From positions 3,440,866 through 3,504,865 of the forward strand of contig JAJLRJ010000011.1 in assembly GCA_024195265.1 (NCBI GenBank): a stretch of DNA of 64,000 nt. Reading direction: 5' to 3'. A model generated the notes under the pieces. It was not told the DNA's origin, searched no databases, and saw nothing but the letters and a program-made list of their open reading frames with translations. Origin of the DNA: Dendrophyllia cribrosa. Its lineage: Eukaryota; Cnidaria; Anthozoa; Scleractinia; Dendrophylliidae. The position numbers and the translations under genes are program-made. How positions within the stretch are numbered: the stretch's first letter is position 1; every line of letters begins with the position of its first letter. Of this stretch, positions 47,667-57,562 are shown piece after piece.

Positions 47667-48772
47667 TTATATGCTTATATATTTATTGTATAATTTCTCA
47701 TGCATTGTTCTGTCAATAGCCCCTATTTTCAATAATTCATCATTGATTTGTGATAAGTCATTTCGCAACACTGGACTATTGTTTCCAGCTACCATTGAAC
47801 CAATTATTATTTTCATGCGATCAGCCAATTGCTTTGGATCTTGATAATACATAACACTTGATCCAATCATTCTGGACTTACCAGATGATTTGTGTGGCCC
47901 AATATTACTGAGCATATTAAGATCGTTAAAAATCTTTACAGCGTTCAGACTGTAGTTTGTTTTGGGATTATATCTTTTAGTTAGCATATTTATGAGTGAT
48001 TTATCAGCATCAGCTTCATAAACCAATTTACCACCATGATATGCATTCAGCTTCATTTCATTCATCAATTTTGAGACATCAATAAGAAGGCCACCATATT
48101 GATTACCATTTATTTTGAAAGCATTTCTTTTTGGCTGTTTATATATTCGAATACCCTCACCCTTTTGTCTATACTCAAACGACTTAATACGTCTGAGATC
48201 GTATCCCTATATTTTCGAAGAATGCCTATTTCATTATCATATTCCGTCTTAACTTCTCTACTCTTGCCCCTTTTATTTCTGCCCAATTCCATTGCTAATT
48301 CGGCAGATTTTTTCTTTTCTTCCAATAATTTTTGGGGAGTCAATGATAATAATTGTGAGGGCTTTGTCAAATTGTTTTTGTTTAAAACAATTTTATCATC
48401 TTTATTAAATCGGTTATCAATCTTCAAATATGTCGGATCTTCTCTTGATTTTTGTTCTGGTTGGTAATCTATTTGGGGTAGCTCATGTTGTAAAGTTATT
48501 ATGTCTTTATTCGATTCAATTATATCCTGAAATCCCTTTGTTAAAGCTAATTGATTTCCCCGTAGTTGTTCAATTAGTTGATCCTGTTTCTCATCTGTTT
48601 TTTTCTGTTTTTCAATCAATGGCTCTCGTAATGTCTTAAAATAATCACTCATTACAATATCACGCCCTCCTTCCTTATTTTTTATTTCATTTTTTGATTC
48701 AGTAACTGCTTTGACAATTTTATAGCTATCATATTCTGAATCAGCATATTTTTTAATTCTGTCAATATTCAT
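47667..48772 (-). pseudogene. Polinton B coiled-coil/structural protein (E3), frameshifted
   Basis: The first part (48110-48772) starts MNIDRIKKYADSEYDSYK and is helical and charged, with EKQKKTDEKQDQLIEQL and a basic region LGRNKRGKSREVK. The frame then shifts near 48105-48115 and the second part (47667 to about 48110) follows with KLNAYHGGKLVYEADADKS, KSSGKSRMIGSSVMYYQDP and NDELLKIGAIDRTMHEKLY. I recall this second half as a common conserved domain in cnidarian Polintons. Function unknown. Confidence 0.7.
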
Positions 48773-48905
48773 TATTTAAAATATGTTACATAATTTATCT
48801 GTCGAAATGACACTTATCTTTAAAAATATGTGTAAAAACAACACTTATATTTATAAATATGTGTGAAAACAACACTTATATTTATTATCTAACATATTTT
48901 ATATA
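48773..48905. promoter_or_regulatory. Central divergent promoter of E3 with 31-bp dyad repeats
   Basis: Between the minus-strand gene block and the plus-strand gene block. Units starting ACACTTATATTTATAAATAT repeat at 48810, 48841 and (partial) 48872 with 31-bp spacing. Each full unit is itself an imperfect palindrome (ACACTTAT ... AATATGTGT), as an operator site would be. TATATA lies directly before the ATPase ATG. Confidence 0.65.
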
Positions 48906-49541
48906 ATGAAAATTCCGAATTACGATACAAATAGAAATGATGAATTAAAAAAAAGATTAAACAATTTTTTAGACGAAGATTTTAGAATGATTATTACAGG
49001 ACAAAGTCGATGTGGAAAGACAAATGCTCTTATGCATATGTTAAGATCACCACTGATGTATTATGATAAGATATATTTATACACACCAAATCATCATCAG
49101 GAAAAAATACAAGATCTACAAACATTGATGAATAAAATATCTGATAAGGTTGGTTATCCTGTATTAGAAATTGGATCATCTGATGATATTAAAGACACTT
49201 CAGAATATCCCAACAACAACCGTAAAATTGTCATTTTTGATGATCTAATTAATGCACCTGATAAGATACAAAATAAAATTGCCAACAACTTCACAGATGG
49301 ACGCCACCATAAGATAAGCCCAATTTATTTAAGCCAGAGTTACTATGATATTCCGCAGAAACTTAGATTAAACTGCAGTCATATGATGTTGTACCCTCCT
49401 ACTACCAAAAACCATTTGAATCTCATTGCCAAAGAAAACTTAATAGACCCTGGTTTGTTCAATAAATTAGGGCCCTATGAATTTCTGTTTGTGGACAAAG
49501 AAAATAAAAGTGTGAAGAAGAATTTTGATGAAGTAATCTAA
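48906..49541 (+). CDS. Packaging ATPase, FtsK/HerA type (E3)
   Basis: 211 residues, intact. Walker A is MIITGQSRCGKTNALM and Walker B is RKIVIFDDLI, followed by a Gln/Ser sensor-like segment ISPIYLSQSYYDIPQ and a C-terminal FLFVDKENKSVKKNF. It would drive DNA into the capsid. The E2 ATPase shares only the motifs, consistent with separate lineages. It is the first plus-strand gene after the central promoter. Confidence 0.92.
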   Translation: MKIPNYDTNRNDELKKRLNNFLDEDFRMIITGQSRCGKTNALMHMLRSPLMYYDKIYLYTPNHHQEKIQDLQTLMNKISDKVGYPVLEIGSSDDIKDTSEYPNNNRKIVIFDDLINAPDKIQNKIANNFTDGRHHKISPIYLSQSYYDIPQKLRLNCSHMMLYPPTTKNHLNLIAKENLIDPGLFNKLGPYEFLFVDKENKSVKKNFDEVI

Positions 49542-49559
49542 TGTAATATCATAATATAG

Positions 49560-51659
49560 ATGGGCATATTTAATAACCTTAAGAAATTCACAAATATTGA
49601 CATTTCTGAATACATTAGAATCATTAGCCAAAAAATTCAAGCAAGTAGTGGACTCAAGTTGGATCCAAACAATAACTATGATATGCAGAATAAAAAACTT
49701 GTCAATCTAAAGGAAGGGGGTAATGACAGAGATGCAATTACCAAGCATCAATTAGATGTTGGATTACTAACTAAACCAGGTAAATATGAAGTATTATTGT
49801 TGAATGGCGAAAATCACATGACGGGAGATCTTGATTTAAGAGGAAATAAATTAATTCTTCCTGGTGAAATTGATATGGATCGAAAACTGATCACAAATAT
49901 GGATACGGATGAAAACAATGATCTCAGTGCTGTGAATATGATAACTCTTAAAAATCAGGTTAATAACAAAGCAAACATTACCGATGCATATATGAAAAAC
50001 AAAAGAATAGTATTGAATGATCATTTAGATGCTAATTATCATGCTTTATTAAATGTTCAAGCAGCAGGTGATAATGATGCTTTTCCTTTTTATCATGGAA
50101 AAACACATTTTTTAAATTTAGAAGGTGAAAATTATGATGCAAAAAATAAAAAAATCATAAATCTGGACACGGATGAAAACAATGATTTGTCAGCAGTGAA
50201 TATGTTAACTCTGAAAAACTATCACCCAAATGCACCTTCTCATACGCATGAAGTCACTCAGGATATTGATTTGAAGCATCTGTTCAATATTGTGAATTCA
50301 AAACAACAGTCATTTGATTTTTATCGCACTCATTACGATCATCTTCCATGTTACGAAGATATCCGGGGAATATTTCTCAGTCGCAAAGAAGAATTTCCGA
50401 TGGAGGTTCAACTTAACATGAATCATCACAGCATCACTAATCTCAAAGACCCGCAATATGGAGGAGAAGCTGCGACAAAAACATATGTTGATACACATTT
50501 AAACGAAAAATTAGACAAAACGATTTCCAGCGATCTTGATATGCAAAGTAATAAAATTACTAATTTAGCAACACCTAAACCAAATGAGAATGGTGCTGCC
50601 GTCAATGTTTCGTTTTTCAACTCCGAACTCAACGATTCTAATACAAACTTGTACACACGAATAACAGACGATTATAAGAGTTATGTAAACAAGTCACATA
50701 TATCTTCCTCAGCTAAAAAAGACGTTTTCAGGTACTTGATGACAGATGTTAATCAGAGCTCATCGGAGAGTAATATAGTTGTCAATGGAATTATCAATTT
50801 TGCTGGATCACCTCACCAAATTAACAAGAAAGCCTATGATATAACTCTTACGATAGACAATGACAATGACTTCGCGTCAAGGATAGGTTTAAATGCACTA
50901 AATCTTTCTCAAGGTGAGTACACTATGGTGATTGAGTTTTTCGTTCCAGATAAAGCTTATATTAGTTCGACAACTGTCAGTGTTGTATCAACAGTTATCA
51001 ATATTGGGCAGCAAACTACAAAGATATTTAACACTGGAGGATATACGAGAAGCATTGTTCATTTACATAAGTGGCAGGTCTCACCACCTGAATATATAAC
51101 GATAGATCTGCACGGGAGTATAACAAAAGGAAATACGAATAAAGCACATCTAATCGTTTATGGTGTTCAAGGACATGTCTCGAGTGTTGATTCAGATGTA
51201 TTTGATTCTATTTATACAATTGAAAATGGAAAAATGACAATGGAGACCGATATTGATTTGAATGGTAGAAACATAATTGGTTTACCTATAAAGAAACAAA
51301 AATTCATATTTTTAGGCAATTATATGAAAAATAAGAACAGTGATGATATCATATTCAACGGTTCATCATCATTTATTGCGTTAATTAATATGAAAATAGT
51401 AAAATTATGGTTGATGATATTGGACGATAAACCGCCTGAAGGATACAAACAAATGTTTATATTAATCAAGGGCACTTCATTTGGACCCCAAAATTGGAAT
51501 AAAGCATCAAATAAAATTTATTACACTTTCAATATAACGTCATCAGTTATCAATTTCAATGAAGATACAGTTGTACGAATCAAATTAATAACATTAGATC
51601 ATGATAATTCATTTCCTCCATATAATTGTCATGTTAGTGTACTTTTTGAAGAGTTTTAA
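49560..51659 (+). CDS. Fibre-like protein with repeated shaft motifs (E3)
   Basis: 699 residues, intact. The N-terminal ~370 residues carry at least five copies of a motif of the type DMQNKKLVNLKEGGNDRDA + TKHQL, DRKLITNMDTDENNDLSA, NKKIINLDTDENNDLSA, NHHSITNLKDPQYGGEAATK and MQSNKITNLATPKPNENG. This motif (short strand, NL, turn, D-A-TK) is common in phage tail fibres and in viral spikes and builds a trimeric shaft. The C-terminal ~300 residues lack repeats and have jelly-roll-like strand alternation, as a receptor-binding head would. Attachment is the likely role. Only 18 bases separate it from the ATPase stop. Confidence 0.8.
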   Translation: MGIFNNLKKFTNIDISEYIRIISQKIQASSGLKLDPNNNYDMQNKKLVNLKEGGNDRDAITKHQLDVGLLTKPGKYEVLLLNGENHMTGDLDLRGNKLILPGEIDMDRKLITNMDTDENNDLSAVNMITLKNQVNNKANITDAYMKNKRIVLNDHLDANYHALLNVQAAGDNDAFPFYHGKTHFLNLEGENYDAKNKKIINLDTDENNDLSAVNMLTLKNYHPNAPSHTHEVTQDIDLKHLFNIVNSKQQSFDFYRTHYDHLPCYEDIRGIFLSRKEEFPMEVQLNMNHHSITNLKDPQYGGEAATKTYVDTHLNEKLDKTISSDLDMQSNKITNLATPKPNENGAAVNVSFFNSELNDSNTNLYTRITDDYKSYVNKSHISSSAKKDVFRYLMTDVNQSSSESNIVVNGIINFAGSPHQINKKAYDITLTIDNDNDFASRIGLNALNLSQGEYTMVIEFFVPDKAYISSTTVSVVSTVINIGQQTTKIFNTGGYTRSIVHLHKWQVSPPEYITIDLHGSITKGNTNKAHLIVYGVQGHVSSVDSDVFDSIYTIENGKMTMETDIDLNGRNIIGLPIKKQKFIFLGNYMKNKNSDDIIFNGSSSFIALINMKIVKLWLMILDDKPPEGYKQMFILIKGTSFGPQNWNKASNKIYYTFNITSSVINFNEDTVVRIKLITLDHDNSFPPYNCHVSVLFEEF

Positions 51660-51761
51660 TATAATAACTAAAACAGGCATCTTCAATTTTAATCACATAG
51701 GAAAAACATACACCATATTTTTATATATAAAAGCTACATTTAATATAATCAATAAATATAC

Positions 51762-52163
51762 ATGCCGAATTTAGAGCAAGCAATTAATTTTTGTAATAAA
51801 TTTTTCACAACCCAAAAAAACTTACATCCAAATACTAAAGATGAAATATTAAAATCGGCTTTAATATATCAATTTTTGTACGTTAACTATTTGAATGAGC
51901 CAATATCAATGAACCAAATATTAGAAAAACACCCTAACATTGGATTAATAGGACCAGGTTCTTGTACTCTAAATACCAATTACCAATTTTTAATTAAACA
52001 TGCTATTTTTCATGATGCATTTGGAAGATTTTATAATGACTATGAAAAAGGGCCTGGATACACATATTGCTGCCTTTCATTGCCGAAGAAAATAAAAAGA
52101 TCTCCAATAATGGGTCAAATCTCTGGATTATTATATTGCCTCATTTCAAATCCTAAAATTTAA
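51762..52163 (+). CDS. Polinton B 133-residue protein of unknown role
   Basis: It starts MPNLEQAINFCNKFFTTQKN and has LKSALIYQFLYVNYL, PNIGLIGPGSCTLNTNYQF and YCCLSLPKKIKRS. No membrane segment is clear and no family is recognised. AATATACATG places a TATA-type box next to the start. The frame is intact in a region of spaced plus-strand genes. Confidence 0.6.
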   Translation: MPNLEQAINFCNKFFTTQKNLHPNTKDEILKSALIYQFLYVNYLNEPISMNQILEKHPNIGLIGPGSCTLNTNYQFLIKHAIFHDAFGRFYNDYEKGPGYTYCCLSLPKKIKRSPIMGQISGLLYCLISNPKI

Positions 52164-52190
52164 TTATTATTATCCAAATATATAATATAA

Positions 52191-52679
52191 ATGACTGAAA
52201 CAGACATCTTCAATTTTAATCATATTGATAAAAACATTAATAAAGAGAAACTATCTGAAATCAAAGCATTATATCGATTTTATCACAAGCGTTTTTGGTG
52301 CTATAAGAAGGCTTTCAAATATTTCAAGAGATTGAATTTAGCTATTAATTTATCATCAGTTTCTTTAATATCCATTGGTACAATAGCTGGTTCAATAACA
52401 TTGAACCCTATTATTTTAGGAGTAATTAGTGGTAGTGGTTTATTGATTAAGACATACAGCGAAATTAAAAACTGTAAAAGAAAAATAGAAATGTCTAAAT
52501 TTGCATACACAACATATGAGAAGGTACTCGTTGATTTACGGTCTTTTTTAAGAGGAATGCAATTTAACCATATCAATTTTATCAATAATATGAGGTTGCT
52601 AGACGAAACGATAATTGATCTTTGTACTCTTGATGAAAAATTTGAGAAACAATATGATAAAAAATTCACTTCCGAGTAA
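52191..52679 (+). CDS. Polinton two-helix hairpin membrane protein (E3)
   Basis: 162 residues. YRFYHKRFWCYKKAFKYFKR precedes two hydrophobic segments (INLSSVSLISIGTIAGSITL and NPIILGVISGSGLLIKTY) and a helical C-terminus. The order basic-aromatic helix, hairpin, charged helix is the same as in E1 12291-12968 and E2 32371-33054. It sits beside the VLTF3-like gene here too. TATATAATATAA directly precedes the ATG. Confidence 0.7.
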   Translation: MTETDIFNFNHIDKNINKEKLSEIKALYRFYHKRFWCYKKAFKYFKRLNLAINLSSVSLISIGTIAGSITLNPIILGVISGSGLLIKTYSEIKNCKRKIEMSKFAYTTYEKVLVDLRSFLRGMQFNHINFINNMRLLDETIIDLCTLDEKFEKQYDKKFTSE

Positions 52680-52762
52680 ACTTTTAGAGTAAATTTTACT
52701 AACAAACTTTTCATTCAATAACTCATTCATAGGGAAAACCCCCTTTGCATGACGATATTGGA

Positions 52763-53335
52763 TCATTTATTAATAATTGTTTGTATTTGATCACCTATTA
52801 ACAATAGGATATTATCCCAATATTGTTTATAGCAAGTTAATGTTCTTTTCGATTTAGATAAAGGTATATCATTTTCAATTGGTAATTTTAACATCTTAAA
52901 TAATTGTTTTGAAATGTAATCAATATTTATCATACGTTTTCGGTTTCCATTTATCTGTGGCAAAATTTTATCTATCTCCTCAAAAATTTTCATGATTTTA
53001 GTTATATTATTGTTTGATATCTGTAATTTGTGTTGGCTACAGATGTTATTTATTGTGTTTTGGATATGATATTTCCGATGATATACCGATTTTCGCCGTA
53101 TTTTATACTTACTCTCATAAAAATTAACATACTCTTTAACATAATTATATCCATGTACGGAACCACAATTTAGACAAACACTCATGCCATCTATATTATT
53201 TATATCTTGTTCACTACAACATGACTCGACCACTCTCACACTACTATCAACTTCTACTAATTTTACGTCACAAAAATCACAAATAAAATTACCCATTGCT
53301 TTCAACTCATCGTGAATTATCTTATCACAATTCAT
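52763..53335 (-). CDS. VLTF3-like late transcription factor (E3)
   Basis: 190 residues, intact. Two Cys pairs come first (FICDFCDVKLVEV and MSVCLNCGSVHGYNYV), then a Tyr/Arg-rich helix KIRRKSVYHRKYHIQNTI and later helical parts (TKIMKIFEEIDKILPQ, TCYKQYWDNILLLIGDQ). The CxxC ... CxxCG then YxRKYH layout fits the VLTF3 family of large DNA viruses. It is the outermost gene at the right TIR and points inward, convergent with the membrane protein gene. The start is next to AT-rich TATA-type sequence. Confidence 0.65.
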   Translation of the reverse strand: MNCDKIIHDELKAMGNFICDFCDVKLVEVDSSVRVVESCCSEQDINNIDGMSVCLNCGSVHGYNYVKEYVNFYESKYKIRRKSVYHRKYHIQNTINNICSQHKLQISNNNITKIMKIFEEIDKILPQINGNRKRMINIDYISKQLFKMLKLPIENDIPLSKSKRTLTCYKQYWDNILLLIGDQIQTIINK

Positions 53336-53432
53336 TCTATACTATTATATGAGATAATATTTTTAAAACAATAGCTATAAGCGGCACGTGTCTAAATTCC
53401 CAGAAAACAAAAATAGCGAACATGTAAAAATC

Positions 53433-53660
53433 GGCTAACGCGTTAGCGATATTTCCCATTGTTTTATCTAAAATCACTTGATATGTAAATCCAGACGTAA
53501 TTGGCATATTTCAACAACCAATCAGATCTTCACACGAAATTTTTCTCAAGCTTTTATCGCTAACGCGTTAGCCGTTTATTCACATAAGTGGAACGAAGCG
53601 ACCAGCGACTGAAGGATGTCTGTCAACGATTTACATATCAAGTGATTTTTGGAGTAATAT
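53433..53660. repeat. Inverted repeats beside the right TIR of E3
   Basis: GCTAACGCGTTAGC, itself palindromic, occurs twice (about 53436 and 53562). AAATCACTTGATATGTAAATC at about 53473 is inverted at about 53631. Together they look like a small foldback insertion or a replication-related site internal to the TIR. Confidence 0.65.
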
Positions 53661-53748
53661 AATATGACCTTGAATACAATAGAACAAAAATAGTCAGCAG
53701 GGAAAGTCCCATGACATCATCAACTTCCTATTTTTTTCTAAGAATCAA

Positions 53749-53989
53749 AGACTTCCTGTGTTTCCGAGAATTGTGTCACGCAAAGGATTCTATTATGTGG
53801 AATCACGCAATGAAACAAACGCACCATTTGTTTTTATTAACATATAGTTTTATTTGATTTTTCCATTTAATTTCGTCATTTAATATTTCCATTTTATTTT
53901 TTGCCATTATATGGTAAGTAGTATAGAGTTGGCTTGGTATCAGATCAGTTTTGCAAAACTGATCTGGTACCGCCAACTCTTATACTACT
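53749..53989 (-). repeat. E3 right terminal inverted repeat
   Basis: Inverse of 37111-37351 with few differences, ending CTTATACTACT, followed by the GGGTTG duplication at 53990-53995. The outer ~73 bp is palindromic, as on the left. Confidence 0.95.
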
Positions 53990-54543
53990 GGGTTGTTTAC
54001 ACAATAGTACCCGAAAAATACCGGATGTGGTTAAGCAATCGCCCTGGTATGTACCCTCATCCACTTTCTGTAACATGTGGTCCCTTTGGTAAGCTGCTCG
54101 TGGTTGATTTCGATCCCCTGAAAAACACTAGCAAGCTTCTTCTGGTGCGCCTTCATTCCCCAGCAGACGTTACTGTCCTAGTCGAAGACCTTCAAAATGC
54201 CAAATCAGTAGCGTTCACCAATGGTGTGGCCTATTGCACAGAGCCAAGTAGTAAAAGGATCCGATTTGTTGCTGTTGAAAGAAATGTCAAACTGAAAGTA
54301 GGCACACTCAAGAAAAAAGCAGATCTGCAGACAAAACTCCAGGAATTTCACTTGTCCAAGGAAGGGACTGTCCCACAACTACGAGAAAGACTTAAGAGAC
54401 CCATATTGGTTGTTAATCGAGAATTTCCGAAGTCGGCCCGAATCGGAAAGTCGTTCCTAGTACTCCTCGGCTGTCCTTTTGGACGGTATGATTTAGGCAC
54501 AACCTTCGTCCAGTCGCTATTTCTCCCTCGACCATTCCCATGA
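53990..54543 (+). pseudogene. Host gene copy 1, 3' part: NHL-like and SAP-like segments
   Basis: When E3 and one GGGTTG are subtracted, the frame of 36047-37110 runs on without a break into VPEKYRMWLSNRPGMYPHPL. Next come SVTCGPFGKLLVVDFDP, LLLVRLHSPADVTVLVEDLQ and GVAYCTEPSSKRIRFVAV, the strand pattern of NHL-type beta-propeller repeats, then LQTKLQEFHLSKEGTVPQLR, a SAP-type DNA-binding helix pair. The frame after the SAP-like part to 54543 may be intron or decayed sequence. Copy 2 of this part, if present, lies beyond E4. Confidence 0.75.
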
Positions 54544-54758
54544 CACCCCGCGCGCCTCAATTCACCCTAGTATCCAATCTACTCTCACCCCAAAAACCAA
54601 TTAATAGCGACTGGGTACGAGTCTGTCGCCCACCCAAAAAATCTCGATTCTTCACGCCGGCGAAACTACGTGATAGGTGACCACAGAAAACCCAAGATCT
54701 CCCATCGTCGAACACAATGATTACTACTAGTTTACAACATTAAAAAAAGGAAAATGTA

Positions 54759-54933
54759 GACTACGAGTAGTCCCTCCTTTATCCTCAGGGATAGTAGAGC
54801 GAGCGAAACCTGAGCGCACGTGAAAATCTCCCCGCCGCGCGTCTCGCCTTTCTCGCGTGGGGTGATTTTCACCCGCGCTCGCGTTTCGCTCGCTCTACTA
54901 TCCCTGAGGAAAAAGGAGGGATTACCCGTAGTC
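54759..54933. mobile_element. Palindromic MITE with TA duplication
   Basis: From GACTACGAGTAGTCCCTCC to its inverse ending CGTAGTC, flanked by TA on each side. Nearly the whole length is one foldback, with arms such as GATAGTAGAGCGAGCGAAAC. The TA duplication suggests the Tc1/mariner type. Confidence 0.8.
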
Positions 54934-55157
54934 TAAGGAAAATGACGAAGCGAAACTTATCAAGAACAGCGTGAATCCAGCGATAACAACAACTAAATTG
55001 GTGTAAACGGATATAAACAACAATAAGCTGAAAGATGTGTCGCATTTGGAGTCTTATAATGCAACGTTAATATCGATTCTAAACGGAATTTTCAACCGAG
55101 ACACGCCTTTGATGCTTACCTACCTGTAATAAAAAGTTATCCCATTTCAAGCCAGTG

Positions 55158-55232
55158 GTCACGGTGGCCGAGTGGTATAAAGCGCGGACTTGCAGCCGAA
55201 ACGTCCAGGTTCGAATCTCGCTCACACCGATC
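55158..55232 (+). tRNA. tRNA-like sequence (degenerate or SINE head)
   Basis: An A-box-like GGTGGCCGAGTGGT and a B-box GGTTCGAATC are spaced as in a tRNA gene, followed by a T run (a pol III stop). Stem pairing of the anticodon and T arms is poor, so this is more likely a tRNA pseudogene or tRNA-derived SINE than a working tRNA. The surrounding 54940-56700 shows no gene I can support. Confidence 0.45.
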
Positions 55233-56716
55233 TTTTTTTTTTCTTTCTTCTTGGGACTGAACATAATGAAAGTGATGTACTGTATTTTTCTTTTTACGTT
55301 TGTCAAAAATCCTTAAGTTTAATTTTAAAAAGAATTTTGAACCGTGTCTGTCAAAACATGAGCTTACCGCAATATTGCGTTACGCGTTAGCATTTCTTAT
55401 TCACGGGTTGGCTCTTAGTAGCCTTTGATCTTTCTTTTCGAGCAACAGATAAATGGTCTAAAGTTGACCTTTCATGCACGAGTGATTGCGAAAGACTGAT
55501 TAGAGGTTTCAAACGACGTACAGTGTAGTAACGTTCGTGACGGATCACCTAGTGTGACCGGAAAAGCGACTGTACATGTAAAACAAATCATAACAATATA
55601 TTGAATTAATTCTCGTACCTTAGGGGCACTTACAAGACCCTGACTCGTATTTTTAACTGTTTTTTACATACCCCGGTTGTACACCAGGTCATGTGCATGA
55701 TTAAAATGCGTGAAGTGACATTCAGTGCTTCAGCATTTCATGGCATTTCGGGTGCTTGGTCATCAAGAGAACCAAAAAAACATATCTGAAGAGGATCATA
55801 GATCCAAGATCCGTCTTAATATCACTGACCAAATTGCGTATGTGCGATAACCGCTTTCAACCAAATTTCAATGTGATCGATCGCCGTAACTGAATAAATT
55901 ACAGACGATCGTATGACGAGGAGAAAAATTATTTCCATCTTGCACTGCTAAATGGAAGCCCCCAAATCTCAAAATCGTCAACTTGGAACACAAGTTTCAT
56001 GAAAACGAGTCTTGAAACAAAAACCCACGAGCGATTATCATTTCCACTGAAGCCTTTATTAAAATTTTCGCCATGTTGGTCTCCAATAACCCACGAAGGT
56101 CCGCTTCACAAATGAAACCTCCTGAAGTGAAACATGAAATATTTCTCTGAAAAGCACTTTTGATCAAGAGAGGAAACGTTTAGAAGTATAACATTACATA
56201 CAAAATTTAAGCTTACAAGCACACTTTCCAGACTTTCCCATTTCCGCAACCAGTCACTTCCTCATACCCGTGAGTTCTCTATTATTTATTCAGCGTAAAC
56301 AAAGATTTATATCAAATATTCTGGTCACGTTCTTCCTTAGTTTGCCTGTCAAATAAGCACTACCGTGTCAGCAATGTGTTGAAAATATTTTTCTCAATTT
56401 CTCAACTTCTTTCTCTGCGTATTAAACAGATATTTGCTCAAAACCATCATCAGCAAAATACGTATCTTGAAGGTGGTCGGGGGGGGAAGAGGAGAAGGCT
56501 TAATACCTGCTGTTCGGGCTATGGAAAGGATAGGTGCAAATTCAGCCTTTAAGCTAGTTAAAGATTTTGCGTTTTTGGTCTTAGCCAGGCAACTATGAGA
56601 ACGTAAATATACATTTATTTTTTCGCATGATAGATACATGGGGAGATATACATCTGTATCCAAAAAAGATAACAGAAGCAAATTGGAAAGCATTAGGGGT
56701 CATCGCATTTGACCAA

Positions 56717-56717
<1 letters not shown>

Positions 56718-56746
<29 letters not shown>
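56718..56746. repeat. Poly-C tract
   Basis: 29 consecutive C residues upstream of the convertase exon; length probably unreliable. Confidence 0.9.
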
Positions 56747-56747
<1 letters not shown>

Positions 56748-56773
56748 TCCCCAACGCACTTGGGAGATGACGT

Positions 56774-56956
56774 ATGCCAGGCTTGGCGGAGTTGAGAGCA
56801 GTAATTTTGAGTTCTGTCCTGTGGATAATACTTTTTACTGGGACTAAAATTTCTGCCGAAGATATTTATAGAAATATTTGGGCCGTGAAGATTCGTGGTA
56901 GTATACAGGAAGCGAAGCAGTTAGCCTTCAGACATGGTTTCGTGTATGACAAACAT
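56774..56956 (+). CDS. First coding exon of a furin/PCSK-like proprotein convertase
   Basis: 61 codons beginning MPGLAELRAVILSSVLWIIL, a signal peptide, followed by IYRNIWAVKIRGSIQEA and LAFRHGFVYDKH. The latter is the start of the S8 prodomain (N-x-WAV-I-G-x-x-x-A and the Arg-His-Gly-Phe motif) of subtilisin/kexin convertases, secretory-pathway proteases that cleave at dibasic sites. The exon ends at a strong GTAAGTG donor at 56957. No further exon is found to the end of the window, where host copy 2 and E4 follow. The gene is either interrupted or has a very long first intron, or this is a displaced exon. Confidence 0.7.
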
Positions 56957-57562
56957 GTAAGTGCTCTTCCGCCATTAGGCACTCCATCTGTTATAGCTTC
57001 TTATTCGCAGAGTTCAGCGAGAAGCGTGTAAACATCAGTATATTAAACTTTTTCAATGATCTCACTGATTTTCCGTTAAAGAGTGGGTTCTCGGAGATGC
57101 AGCTTGGGCAACTTTTTTAATACTTACTGGCATGAAAGACGTCAACTACAGACATGCTCTAAGTGATGTGGCAAGCAAACCAAGAATATGTGTTTACTAA
57201 TGTCATTGAACGAACCTATTCCCGGTCTGACTACAGATAGTGGTAATGTTGCAGGTAAAATCCGTTCTCAGGTTGAATCAGTATTCAATACAGTGTGTAG
57301 GTTAAATGTGTTCCCAAATATATGTTGTGGTGCAATTTTGTCCTTGGTGCAAATTTTATTTTCCTTTGTTTTGGGGTATGGAAATGTATGATAATGTATG
57401 ATAATGAGTTTTAAACAATGCAAAATAAAATTTGCACCAAGGACAATATTGCACCACAACGCATATTCACTCTAGGAAAAGCTAACCCTAACCCTATCAC
57501 AAAGCTAACCATTACCCCTAGCACAAAGACACATGTAGCCAATGGTGAGATGGTTAGCTTAA

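Larger units (their letters stand above)
37111..53989 (-). mobile_element. Polinton/Maverick E3, lineage B, complete (16.9 kb)
   Basis: A complete element with 241-bp TIRs starting AGTAGTATAAG, a 6-bp duplication, and a gene set of PolB, chromo-integrase, phospholipase A2-like protein, adenain-type protease, capsid proteins, packaging ATPase and fibre-like protein. It is strongly AT-rich. Left-side genes run on the minus strand and most right-side genes on the plus strand, from a central divergent promoter at 48773-48905. Lesions in PolB, the 41595 gene, the 44256 gene, the capsid gene and the 47667 gene show it has begun to decay. Confidence 0.97.

Noticed and set aside
53911..53989. Start of the 53.9-54.5 kb protein inside the right TIR
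   Set aside because: The upstream codons are TIR sequence; the host frame continues instead from 37104 once E3 is removed.
55158..55232. Functional tRNA gene
   Set aside because: A and B boxes are present, but the anticodon and T stems pair poorly; kept only as a tRNA-like sequence.
56394..56693. A 99-residue minus-strand frame
   Set aside because: No promoter, splice or family support; composition like the noncoding flanks.
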